Position numbers and translations under genes: made by a program. The notes below the pieces were generated by a model. The model searched no databases and had not been told where the DNA came from. It was given only the letters and a program-made list of their open reading frames with translations. This document shows, in pieces, positions 11,642 through 22,460 of a stretch of DNA of 64,000 bases (the stretch's first letter is position 1; every line of letters begins with the position of its first letter). The stretch is from Bryum argenteum. Taxonomy: Eukaryota; Streptophyta; Bryopsida; Bryales; Bryaceae. The DNA lies in the NCBI GenBank assembly GCA_037043015.1, contig CM073323.1, positions 29,478,758-29,542,757 on the forward strand, written 5' to 3'.

Positions 11642-12767
11642 CGTGCTCATCCACTCACTCAATCATACCGAGGTGAAACTCGGTCTGCCCACACACGCCG
11701 GCTCCATCGGAGCTGGATCGATAAGCATGCTCCACCTTTGAATCCAAACTGAAGCCTTTATCCATTCAATTACGTCGTCAACGCTTGCAGTACATGAATC
11801 AGGATGAGCGACAGTCAAAACCGTGACGTCTACGTCTAAAAGCACCGAAAACTACCACAGATAGGAATTTCCCACGAATGATCTGCACACCCCGTTGTTG
11901 TGAACACTCACGTGCGTCGGCCAAGCCAAGGTCAACCTGCGCATGCATGGATAACTACTGACCGGCGAGCACATTCCCTAAACACTGCCGGGCGGCACCT
12001 TGTAAGTTGCACTTGCAACGATCGAAGCCTGGCCTGGGGTGTGACTAACGGTATCAAGCAGAGGCAGGAGGTACGAACGGGGTCGACAATTGTGCCACGA
12101 AGGTAGTCAGAGAGCAAGGGGGCGGGCGGGGGATGTACTTGATGAGTAAATACAGTATGATAATCGGCGAGGTGGGTGCCGAAGCGACGAAGAATGAGTT
12201 GGGCGTGCCAGACAATGAGCGCGAGTCAATGGTCAATGGTCAGGGGATGGGGTGAGTTATACTAAAGAATGAAGGGGAGGGGCCAAAAGGGGAAGTCAAG
12301 GCGCGCACCCGGAGTCTAACATTCGCTTCTGTGGCGTCAGTTAGTGAGACTGTAGCAGGGGTTTGCGTGGATGTTGGTGAGGTCATAGCTGGCCAGGCTT
12401 CGGCGTTGCTTCCGGAGGAATCCATTTGGAGGCATGCGCCCCCGCTGTGGCCTTTGTTGCCCACCTTTTCAGGAACTTCCGCGCTCACTTTCTTTGAATT
12501 CTCCCGACGTTTCTGGCGCAGGCTCCGCGTTTCATTCCCACCGGATTCCGTCCCTCATCCAACGGATGTCTTCATCCTTGCGTTTGTACCAAGGTTACTG
12601 GAGTCTAGGAATGTTTAGAATATTCCTGTATTTTCAAGTTTTGATTATGTACTTTTGGCTAAATTTATGCGTACTTACATATTATTTTACGTACGTGTAA
12701 ATACCCATAATCAGAATATTCTAGATACTTTAGAAGTACGGGAAATTCGTATGTATGTGAAAGATTC
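11642..12767. other. gene-free stretch, upstream of the pseudokinase gene
   Basis: This should hold the promoter of the minus-strand kinase-like gene. No clear TATA box was found within 150 bases of its start. The segment 12050-12320 is G-rich on the plus strand. Open frames here (up to 95 codons) overlap on both strands and are unrecognised. Confidence 0.4.
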
Positions 12768-14198
12768 TTGGAACGAATACGGCATATTCAGTGCTTTGCT
12801 CCCTGCTCCAAATGTGATTGGTTGCACACACTCCATCGTGGCTCAATTTCGGGGTGGCAACAAGCACTACTTTGGGCAAAGAAGCTTGAGGTACACTTGG
12901 TTGCAGCCCGTGCTCATCAGGAGCCATATTATGTGACCAAGTATAGGTCAAAAACATACCCACATGAGTGTTCGACCATTATGCATGACAAAATGGATCA
13001 TGCGAAGACTTCTTCCCTTGTCTTTTCTCACAAGAGTAAGGAGCTCGATGGTCTGGTGAAGTTGCCAGTTTTCGTCACCGGAATGATCGCTCATGGTCAC
13101 GGGGATGTACGCTACACGTATTATGGTCTAGATATCTTTTCACACGATTCAAACTACACGGTGGGCTCTTTCGCTAAGCTGCTCCAAGATATTGAGTTGC
13201 CACCAAAGTACTCTTCAAGGGAACTATTTGTTGGGTCGAGGTCCGCACCTATCTTTAATGTTGTTTTGCAAGGCGCAGAGACTTGCATATCATCACTCTG
13301 CCCAATACCAACTCTTTTAGTTCGAGGGATTCTTTTGCCGCCTATTCTCAATGTTCATATGGACAATGCTGCAGGTGGCAACAATAATAGATATGTATTC
13401 TATTTTTGGTCTCTTCTTGTAGCAAAGAAGATATTCCGAGAAGTGTATGTCAATTTCATGTTGGTTAGGCATACTCATGACAACATTGATGCAATGTTTG
13501 GGAGGTGGAGCTTGTTGTTGAGGAAAGACAATTTCCCCACTATTGCATTACTCATGATATCTTTTATGGATGTGGAATCTATTCCTGCCATCCCCCACCT
13601 TGTAGAATAGGTGTCGGATATAAAGGATTCATATAGTAAGGGGCTCATAAGGGATGGAGGCGAAGCACTTTCGGGTCATATGAAGGGACAACACTTCAAG
13701 TGTTTGTTAGGCTCGAGTGGTTGTTCCGTCATGAAGTACAAGGTCTTGTGCACTGACATAGATTGGTAGCCAAATGATACAACCGGGATTAAGTTGTGGA
13801 GGGAGGACTTCGAGGGTCGTTGTTTGTGGCCTCGTCGTGAACCAGCTTCTACTACGCATCATGCAATGAGAAGTGTGTAGGACATTGTGGAGGGCATTTC
13901 AGGATTTATCAAGTATTGGGAAGCTATGTCTGCTGAAGACAGAACGGGAAAGTATAGAAGAAGCTACGAACATCTTGTGTTTTATTGGCGTGCTGATGGT
14001 GACTCGCGAACGGTATGGATTGCGCAAGCGTTGTCAGATCCAAACACAAATCCAAAGCAGCCAAATTGCATCCTTATTCAATTTTTTCGGCCGACCCCGA
14101 GAGATCGAGATGTGCAAGAGACCTACATTGGATGGGATTCGGTCAAAGGATTGTGTTGGAAGGTTGACAAAACTCAACCTCCTTTGTTGGAGAACTAG
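12768..14198 (+). pseudogene. degenerate DUF7869-type transposon ORF with three in-frame TAG stops
   Basis: One reading frame runs the whole length, broken only by TAG codons at 13608, 13768 and 13878. The first part (280 codons) contains DKMDHAKTS, LPVFVTGMIAHGHGD, then NVHMDNAAGGNNNRYVF, FWSLLVAKKIFREVYVNF, RHTHDNIDAMFGRW. The pattern of an acidic DN motif, an N-rich NR motif and HTHDNID is what I know from DUF7869 proteins, a transposon-associated family in plants, oomycetes and animals with an RNase H-like look. After the stops the same frame continues through GISGFIKYWEAMS, FYWRADGDSRTVW and ILIQFFRPTPRDRDVQ. No start codon is clear; the frame is open from about 12720. Function is lost. 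Confidence 0.7.
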
Positions 14199-14494
14199 TG
14201 GGACCCGTGCCGTTGAGCACGTTCAACTTGGATTGCCTAAAGCTATAAAACATTCATAAACTTCAAATAAGTTGATACAGAAAATTTTAAAAAATCTCTT
14301 TGAGAGAAGTTCCTTTCTCAAAAGACCAACAGTCTACTCCTACTCTTTTTACTTTCAGTTCCTACTTTAATTCTAAGTCATAGATTTTTCTAAACTTTAC
14401 TATCACATCTTTATCTCTTTACCATCAAGATACCCAAAAGAGCTACAATCTACTTCTAGTTTTTTTACTTTCTATTCCAATATTGGTTGTGTGG

Positions 14495-14562
14495 ATACAG
14501 GAGGCAAGTCTCCACGACGGATTCCAGCGCGGAACCGTCGTGTGAGACAAAGCCTCCTGTAT
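14495..14562. other. long near-perfect hairpin
   Basis: Arms 14495-14525 and 14531-14562 pair almost throughout: ATACAGGAGGC with GCCTCCTGTAT, GTCTC with GAGAC, CACGACGG with CCGTCGTG, and CC with GG around a five-base loop. The GC-rich stem stands out from an AT-rich background. It could be a foldback that yields small RNA, or the remnant of a very small inverted-repeat element. No flanking target duplication was found. Confidence 0.6.
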
Positions 14563-16727
14563 TGTAATATAGATACAGCTTTGTTAATCACATCATGGAA
14601 GTCAAAGGTCAAGGACACAACAGAGTGCACTTTAAAAATTCGAGTGGATCAAATTAAAATCATTTACGATACCATGGTTGAATTATCAAATGCTTGAAGG
14701 TCTTATATGTATTGAAATCATATTTGGGTGTAGTGACAACTACATAAACATGGGTTTGTCTCACGAGCTAGCCAAATTAATCTTTTGTTCTCAATTTAAA
14801 AGATTATAAGCAGTTAAAGGTATAGGAGATATTTTGGACCAAATGATCTACAAGGATGTGTGGTTTGGGATTTTAGTAGTATAGATCCATGGGGTATGGA
14901 ATATTTTCATGTTACTTAGCTAGCTTTAAGCAACACTTTTTTATTGTATTTGGTTTCATTTGAAATCATAAGTACATTGTACGCATTTATGCAAATATAA
15001 TTATGTATTATATTATTAGTAAGGATTCGTTCTTTCCACTTATTTGTTTTGTTGATTGTTTAATGTATTTAAACATGATAAGATGTATTTAATTTGTTAT
15101 AAAAGTAGTAGTAGTTAGCACCACTAGTATTTATGTGCGTCACACTTGTCACGGTTAAGTGTACGTGGCTAGTTGGTTGCACCAATTTTCCTACCTCCTG
15201 AAGTTCACTTAGCAGTACCAAGTCATGTGTTGATGTGTACATCACAGCTGCTCAAACAAATCCGACAGGAATCAAATTTGGACTGCTTATTTAAACAAAG
15301 ACTCCTTCTCATCCAACCACTGAGCTCATGACTTGGTGTCGATTTTAAAATTACTTCAGAGTTTATAAACATCAATTGGAATCGCGACTTAGAAATTTGA
15401 TGTCTGTACAAGTTTTCCTCAATAGTACTATGTTAATTGAATCGAAACTTCAAGATTCATTACTTTATAAATTAATTGTGTACAACAAAACATTGATTTA
15501 AAACCTCTCAATTTTATTTTGAGAGGATTTTAGATCCTCAAGATAATGAATATGGTGTTCAAGATGGGTCATTAGGGTGGACTTTTTCAATATGCTTCTT
15601 TCACGTCTTTGCTCAGTGATACACGTAGAAGTACTTGTTGGTAAATTGATGAAGATCCGGATCGTCAAGGAGGGACTCTTCGAAGGCGTCATTGGCGGCT
15701 GCCCAAAGAGGATTTGAAAAGAAGTCGTTCCTTGGGGACACTTTCATCTCTTTCTCCTTGGTGGAATAAAGAGAAACGTACAAGACTCGGTCACCTTTGC
15801 GGTGTCCATGTTGAACTCATTCATCATTTTCTCCACATTGTCCTCGTTGAGCAGCCGCACCTTCTTGTATATCTCTAATTTACACAAAGAAATGGAGAGG
15901 CAAGATTTTGTTACCGGTTTGTTGCGTAACCGGTTGATGATAGAAATGGATTCGCCCTTCATCAATCTCTGCATTTCATTTGCGCTCCATGCCGAGTCTT
16001 TATGTTTAAGATGATCGGGCAATTGGAAGAAACCTACGTGGAGAGAGCCTAATGGTGGTACTGCATCACCATCGTTATTGCCTTCGTTGTCTTGAGTAGA
16101 TGGTCCTGATTGGGTGAGCACTGGTACTACTTCTTGACAATCATCTCCATCATCAAGAGATCCATGACTATTGAAATGTGGCAATATGTAGTCACCCCCC
16201 GCTCGGAAACAATTGGAGTAGCTGACAAAGATAACACATGCACGGATGAGGAGCTCGCAAGAGCGGAAGAGTGGCTACATCTTCGACAATTCAGCCATTG
16301 GAAAGCCTCATCTGTTTATTACAAAAACGATTTGAAACCAAAGCAATGTATCAAAATAAAAATAATTCGGAGAAGGTAGCAACTGCAAAGGCAACAACGA
16401 TGACAATCACAGCTGCAAGAAAAGCCAAACCACGTGACCTTTCAATGGCGGCATTGAAACTTACTGTATGCGTGTTTCTTGCATTTCCATGTTGATTTCT
16501 AGGGAGCTAAACCACGGCAGTTCATGGAGGAACTGGTTGAAGCGTTGATGAACAAATTGAATGTTCAAGGCGCTAAACCAGAATACGTATAGTCATCGGT
16601 GGAGCACGACCCAGTACGAGAGGACGTTGATAGAGATGTTTTATTAGAGGGGGAGCGTCTAACTCATGTCTATAACAAGTTTCCGCAGTGGAACTCAGAA
16701 AATACGTTAGTAATTGATAACAACATA
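14563..16727. other. gene-poor stretch with one orphan open frame
   Basis: Mostly AT-rich DNA. The minus-strand frame 16184-15744 (146 codons) has an acidic start (HGSLDDGDDCQEVV) and ends in basic PPRRKR. I do not recognise it; codon use is not clearly gene-like and neighbouring frames suggest it is part of a decayed transposon ORF. Plus-strand fragments at 16200-16500 are also unrecognised. Confidence 0.35.
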
Positions 16728-17330
16728 CACTACAACAAATCCAGCCCAATGTGACTGGGTTTTATAACTGTAGTAGGGCATAAACCACAATGTGACTAGC
16801 ACTATTTCTATTTTGAGTTAGTCGCTTCGGACAATGTGACTAGGGGTCATATCGGACAATTCTCGTTCCCAATACTGCGTTCCCGTAGTGTTCCCGTAGT
16901 GTTTAGGGACCTCAAAACGAGACCTGTAGTAGGACGTGGGTCTATATGAATCTATATAGTCATACATGGTTGACTACAATTAATCATAAATATGAAAATA
17001 ACAACTAATTGATGTGACTACTTGTAGTGAGGTAACAGTCGACACATGACTTGTTTCATTACAATGCGTAGTTATATGATAGTCATTGAAATCAGTCATA
17101 CATCAACTTCATAAAACGACTCTTTTGAGTCACATCAACTTAACTACCGTCCTAGTCACTAGTACCAAAACATCTTTTGAATGTTATGACTAATTGTAGT
17201 AAGATATTCCTAGTGAATACTGAAACGGTTTTATTACCATGCATAGTAGTGTGGTTCTGACTACATTAAGTCATACATAGACTTAGTATAATATGACTCT
17301 ATATAATATGACTACACATGAATCAACTAC
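16728..17330. mobile_element. CACTA-like non-autonomous element or remnant
   Basis: The left end reads CACTACAACAAAT at 16728, the terminal signature of CACTA (En/Spm) elements. A matching inverted TTGTAGTG occurs at 17022-17029. The interval and its right flank are packed with short subterminal-type repeats (AATGTGACTAG, TGACTAC, GTAGTCA, AGTCATACAT). The true right end is unclear: no 3-bp target duplication was found for 16728-17029, and the repeat motifs continue to about 17330, where the neighbouring Copia reverse transcriptase stops abruptly. No transposase is encoded. Confidence 0.45.
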
Positions 17331-17385
17331 ACATAGTCTATTCTTTTAGGTGTGGGAAGAAATGCGGTGAAGGTATTATATACAA

Positions 17386-17655
17386 CTATGTTTCTAGGTT
17401 GCCAGATAAGAATGCAGTGACTACATCCATTAAGCGAGTTTCAATGGTGAACTGTGTGGCTAAGCTGAGTAAGTACCCAAACGAGGTGTTGTCGACGACA
17501 GAAGCATAAGTTTGCTCAAAGTCGATCCCCGGTCTCTGGGTGTACCCTTGAGCTACAAGTCTCACTTTGTACGTTGGGATTTCTCCATGTTCATCTCGTT
17601 TCCTTGTGAAAACGGATTTGTGCCCTATTGGCAGGCTGGGAAGGTTGGTGACCAA
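17386..17655 (-). pseudogene. Copia reverse transcriptase fragment
   Basis: Contains VFTRKRDEHGEIPTYKVRLV, AQGYTQRPGIDFEQTYA and LMDVVTAFLSGNLE, the N-terminal fingers region of Copia reverse transcriptase. The catalytic YVDD region is absent because the element is truncated. It aligns by eye with the start of the longer frame at 26208-25045. Confidence 0.85.
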
Positions 17656-18231
17656 CTGTCCAAATACTTCGCGTTTGCGGAGCGAGTTATACTCAGAGAA
17701 GATAGGTGCTTGTGACTGCGGCTAGTCTTCACGTTTTTTAGTCTGCTCGAGAGAGGGGTTCTGTATCCAAATTGAATAGAGTAGAAACGAACGTCTCGGG
17801 ATCATTCCATGTGGAGCTGTCTACCTCGGGTTCTTGTTCTGTCAAAAGTGCGATGCGAGTTTTGCGTTCTTTTGTTGGGTATGGTTGCTAAAACAGGATT
17901 GCCCGATCAGGAACGGGACTCCGGATTATTCTCGGACCGTCTGGAGTGAAATCCGTCGAGGATTTTTTCTGCTAGTTGTTGGAGATTGGGTAACTTGCAA
18001 ACTTTACTATCTATGAGTACAATGCAAGGATGGAAATTTAGCGTGAGGGTCTCTAAGTCGTGAAACTTCAGTTCGTATTTGGATTCGGGGTTTTGAGTTT
18101 CCGGAATTCGGGATTCTATAAACTTGTAATTCTGGTATTCTGCCTTGTATACATGGTTACTGTTAGAAAGTTTGTAGCGGATGATGCTAGGGGAATCGAA
18201 GTCTAAGTACACAGCTTTGACACGGTATGGT

Positions 18232-19142
18232 TCAATTGTTTTGTGTTTTGGTCCCGAGACTTGAACTAGACCTCGCAACCAAACGTGCGTAAGTGAACGA
18301 TTTGGGGTATTCTTCCTGAGCTCGTTCGAGAGGGGTTTGGGTTTGCAGTAGTGTTGGCTTAAGTTTTAGTAAGGTTGCGGTGTGAAATACCGCGTCGCCC
18401 GAAAAATTTGAAGGGAGATTGGCATGGAAGAGAAGGGGTCTCACTACGAGTTGGATTTTCTTGATCACAACTTTGGCTAAACCGTTCTGTGCGTGCTCAT
18501 ACGGAACTGAGTAAAAGAATTCTATACCTGTTGCTATACAATAATCTTCAAAAGCTTGAAATTTGAACTTTAACACATTGTCCATTCTAAGATGACATAC
18601 TGGGAAGTCGGTGTAATGGTTCTTGTACCGGATGAGCATGACTAAGGTTTTGGGAAACACCATGTTCCGGGTCGTAAGTAGCGATACTTCTGTATGTCGA
18701 CCCGATGCATCAGCTAATACAAAGAAGTATTTGAAGTGAGCTGTTTTGGGAGTAATGGGCCGCACCAATTGCCTTAAAGACAAAATTGAGGCGCAGACAT
18801 CTCCTTTAGCAATTTCTATTTTGATGGCTACCGGATGAGTTTACGTTGGATGCATGTTGTGCATTCTGAGACGTGCTCCGCATCCCGGGTGCTGAGCTCG
18901 TGGCCTCCAAGATTTGGAATCATTCTCCTTATCATCGTTGTGTCCGGGTGGCCTACGCGATGATGCCACAGATCTGCGCTCTCGACTGTGGTGAGGAACG
19001 ACGCTTGGGAGTTGCCGAGTTGGGTGTTGGGGGATGGACGTCCAACTGGGTGGACTCCTTCTCGAATTGGGAGTTCGTGAAGCCCACTTGCACCAGCTCG
19101 TATTGTGGCTATTAGGTTGGGCCCTCTCCGCAATTCCAACAC
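18232..19142 (-). pseudogene. Copia GAG-pre-integrase and integrase remnant
   Basis: The upstream part (19142-18828) has LWHHRVGHPDTTMIRRM and CTTCIQRK, the HHCC zinc-binding head. The next frame (18783-18232) has FKYFFVLADASGRHTEV, LRMDNVLKFK and YSVPYEHAQNGLAK, covering the catalytic core. A frameshift separates the two near 18800 and the third acidic residue position reads AK, not AE, so the core would be inactive. Confidence 0.8.
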
Positions 19143-19342
19143 TTCTCGTCCCTTTTGTGGCTATTAAGTATGGGCCGTGGAAATGTTGATATTACTGGCC
19201 CTGAAATCTCGGTAGCTGATTAGGCTACGGGGGGCGCCAAGAGCATACATTGCTCTTTTGCAGGTGAAGGGGGCTCCCCCGGATAATACTATGCGTGCTC
19301 AGCCCTCACGGAAATAGAAATTGTGTTTCCCTGCAAGTGTGA

Positions 19343-20332
19343 TTACATCACTCGTTTGCCAAGGCTCATTCTAAGTTTTGAACTCGAAGAATGCTTGGTC
19401 CTGCAAGATGGTGTAAGTGGAGGCACTATCGAGTAGGCAATATTGGCCCCATTGGTAGTGGCTCCAGAATTCACCATGTAGTTTTTCGGGTCAAGTTTCG
19501 AGAAAGAGAGAGCATCCAGTGTGTGAGCTTCTATCCTCTTGCATTTGAGTATTTTGAGCTCTTTGTGCATGTTTCTTATGTACTCAGGCTCTCAGAGGTT
19601 TGGCAATCTCGGGCATAATAACCGAGTCTGACACATTTGTGGCAGTTTCGCTTGCCTTGCTGGGACGGTGAACTACTCAAAGTTTTAGACTTTTAGGCTT
19701 GTGTATATCTGCGGTTCTCGTGTTGTTGTTTATTCCACTGGCTGCGAGGTTTGACGGAGCTGCCTTTTGGGGTGCGTGTCGAGGCCTTGGAGTTGTGGGT
19801 TACCCGGCTCGAGTTACCATTTTTTTGATGTTGGCGTCGTGGCAGCAGATTTTTGTGGTGCCACGGTTGACTTTTCGGTCGTGTAGACCTCGCTTGCTTT
19901 TCAGCTCGAGTTACCATTTTTCTGCTATCTAAAGTAATATCTCCTGTTGTTGTTCACCGATCTGCAAGTACCTCATGAGTTCTGAGTATTTAGTAAACTT
20001 CATATTTCTACAATGTTGCAATGAAATTGCAGATGCGGGAGGAGAAGAGTTAAGTGTTGTGTTTATTATCTCAGCGCTCGTAGTGGTGATGCCGCACAGT
20101 TTGAGTTGTGTGGTCATCCGGTGAAGCTTTGAATCATATGTGGAAAAATTGGGGGAAGTAAGCACCTGTAGCGCAATCCAATCTGCCTACCCGTGTGGGA
20201 GGAATAGGGCCTCCTCATGCTTGAATTTCGACATGAGGTCGGCCCAGAGTCGAGCTGGGTTTTTTTATGCGATGTTGTCACGGACGTGCCATACCGGGTG
20301 TCATCTGCACCTACGAGTTTACCATAGTCCAC
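19343..20332 (-). pseudogene. Copia gag and protease remnant
   Basis: The frame 20165-19929 carries FSTYDSKLHRMTTQLKLCG and RNMKFTKYSELMRYL, matching the UBN2-type gag of the second Copia element (AELHQIATQLRMCG, RNIRFATHSELMSYL). A basic segment follows at 19917-19693. The zinc knuckle is degraded. A protease-like stretch follows at 19570-19343 (KLDPKNYMVNSGATTN). All are broken by stops. Confidence 0.7.
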
Positions 20333-20340
20333 TTGTTTTA

Positions 20341-20820
20341 GAAATTCTTTCCAGATTATATTTATTCAGTATATTTTGTGAGTTTAAGTTTATAGAAGAT
20401 TATAGAACCTTTGATTAGTTATTAGAAGTTTCTAGTAAATATAAGAAGCTTTCACCGCACCATCCTAGATTCCGGAAGGCTCTTAAGCTTTCGGAAGATC
20501 CTATAATTGCCTCCAGAGTATTACCCTAGAAGTTTCTTAGATTTAGAAAACTTCTGCTCCACCTTCTTACTCAAGCCTCCGGAAGGTCCTATGGCTGCTT
20601 CCAAGATACTACCTTGGAAGCTTCTTCTAACCTAATATATATATAGAGAGTTGAAGGATGTTGTTCCTCACTCTTTTCAACACCAGTTCTATCTATTCAT
20701 TTCCTAATCAATACTACTTCTTCTTGTCTTCTTTCAAGTACCATCTTGAGTCTTCTATGAGGAATCCTCTTATTTCCACTCTATCTTGGTCTCCATTCGA
20801 AGTCTTCCCTCAATTCTCAG
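20341..20820. repeat. foreign insertion inside the Copia gag leader
   Basis: Gag-like sequence is recognisable on both sides (start near 21106-21010, then again from about 20330). The intervening AT-rich block has a TATATATATA run at 20635-20645 and pyrimidine-rich downstream sequence, the look of a plant LTR with its own promoter on the plus strand. I could not fix its ends or a target duplication. Confidence 0.35.
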
Positions 20821-21272
20821 TCAGGTCTTGTTTTTGAGTTGGTGTCCGCAATAAATGTACAACATTCAGAGTGCCGGGTCCATATGTCTGCGCATGATCA
20901 TTATCGCCTGCCAGAGGTAAGGTGCACGTATGTCCTCCTCCGAATGCGGTTCGAGCGTTGCATCGAGTTTGTCGGACGCGAGTGTGGAGCGAATATTGAA
21001 GTTTCAATCTGTATAGTTGAAGCCGTCCTGCTTCAATTAATCGAAAATAAGTGGTGGCATTCAACTCTCCTTGATAACCTTTGGCTGCGTCGACATGATG
21101 ACACCCTCCATCTTGCTGACCTACAAAGGAAGAAAATATCGAGAGAAGACGTGGGAAGACTTAAGAATTCTATTGGTGGCTTCTTATAGAGAACAAGTTT
21201 TTGAGAGAAGCTAAAAGACGACTTCCTATTGCTATCTGCAAGAATGATAGCTGAGTGTAACAAAGTGTAGAT

Positions 21273-21507
21273 AACGTATTATGAGATGAAGGGAGAACGA
21301 AGTATGAAGCACGAGTGAACAAAAGAAAAAAAAAGAGGGCTCATTGAGAGGACTCTTTATATACTTTGAGTGAAGGAACAGTTGAAGTGGAGCAGCCAAA
21401 AATATGGCTGCTCATGATTAATCATAATTGTACTTAATTGCCGTGGTTGTACCTAACTACTGTGGTTCTACTGCCACAATCTGTTGGGAACGTTGTGAGC
21501 CAACAAA
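21273..21507 (-). repeat. probable 5' LTR of the decayed Copia element
   Basis: Placed by the adjacent primer-binding-like CGTTATCTACAC (minus strand), which parallels CGTTATCAGCAC beside the LTR of the second Copia element. The outer end reads GAGCCAACA on the plus strand; the inner end is TATTATG where TG is expected, probably a mutated TG. A minus-strand TATATAAAG at about 21354-21362 would serve as its promoter. No partner LTR remains. Confidence 0.5.
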
Positions 21508-22266
21508 TCTGCAACATTCATTTGTTTGGCTCAATGTTAATGTTTTGTCAAATGTTAGTTGAATATTGTGATATAAGTATGAGGAGTTAAGGGTTTTGAA
21601 TGAAAACCTTTAAATGTTAATTAGAAGGTTAGAAAGTATTAACTTTTTTAGAAGACTTTTTAGAGGAAGTGGATGCAATTTGAAGATTGGAGTAGGGTAA
21701 GAAGAAAAAGGGTAGTTGGTAGAGTAGGAAAATTAAAAAATTAGATTAGGGACCCCACGATGGAAGCCCAAAGTGGTGAAGGAAGAGTGTGGGATTTGAT
21801 GAGTAGAGTAGAAGGCCCCACGATTGAAGCCCAAAGTGGTGAGGTAAGAGTGGGGACTATCCCTTTCTTTCAAGCCGGCACTCCTTCGACAAACAAGATC
21901 AAGCTACAATCGATATGTCTCTCATGGTTAATATCTTGTATGTTAATAAAATTGTTAGTCCTTGTTGGTTGGCTTCCATGGTGATTATTTATCACCTTGT
22001 GCCAATGGAAGCCACCATTGACCCTCCATCCAAGTGGCATGGTGGAGGGATCATGAGACTTTTATATATTTATAGTGGTAGGTAGAGCATGGGCATGGGA
22101 CTTGCTCCCTTGCATGGGTGGCAAGTTGGCTCCATTGTTAGTACTTACCCTTAGTTACCGGCCAAGTAAATGGCCAGGTTAAAACTTGAGAGCAAGGGTA
22201 TTTAAGCCTTGCTCCCAAGCTTGTTTATCATCTATTTGTAATGATCCACTCAATCTAGTTAGAGTA
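21508..22266. repeat. repeat-like stretch with a 63-bp offset direct repeat
   Basis: Two near-identical segments of about 40 bp begin at 21753 and 21816 (CCCCACGAT, then GAAGCCCAAAGTGGTGA). No coding potential is visible around them. The stretch has several purine-rich and TAGAGTAGGA-type words that recur downstream, so it looks like part of a longer worn repeat. Confidence 0.5.
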
Positions 22267-22460
22267 GGAGAAGGAAGGCCATGGGCCTCCTTCTCCTCCA
22301 TCTTGTTTGTCTCATATCTTGTTTGTCTACCTCTTCCATCTCCTCTTAGTTTAGGTTAGAGTAGGAGAAGGAAGGCCTTGGGCCTCCTTTTCCTCTATTT
22401 TGTTCACCTACCTATCCATCTATCTAGTTAGGAGGAGGAAGGCTATGGGCCTCCTTCTCC
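22267..22460. repeat. three repeated 30-bp palindromes
   Basis: Near-palindromic units centred on GGCCATGGGCC lie at 22267-22296, 22364-22393 and 22431-22460. Each can fold into a GC-rich hairpin (GGAGAAGGAAGGC pairing with GCCTCCTTCTCC, one or two mismatches). They are separated by similar pyrimidine-rich spacers (CCATCTNGTT type). No ORF is linked to them. Confidence 0.8.

Larger units (their letters stand above)
17340..21507 (-). mobile_element. decayed Copia LTR retrotransposon, truncated in reverse transcriptase
   Basis: Read on the minus strand the order is a 5' LTR (21507-21273), a primer-binding-like site next to it (CGTTATCTACAC), gag, protease, GAG-pre-integrase, integrase and the start of reverse transcriptase, which is the Ty1/Copia gene order. 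Every segment has stops and frameshifts. The body ends near 17340 in the first third of reverse transcriptase, next to the CACTA-like remnant, so the 3' LTR is lost. Gag and integrase resemble those of the element at 24417-30060 strongly enough to be the same lineage. The gag region is also split near 20340-20820. Confidence 0.8.
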
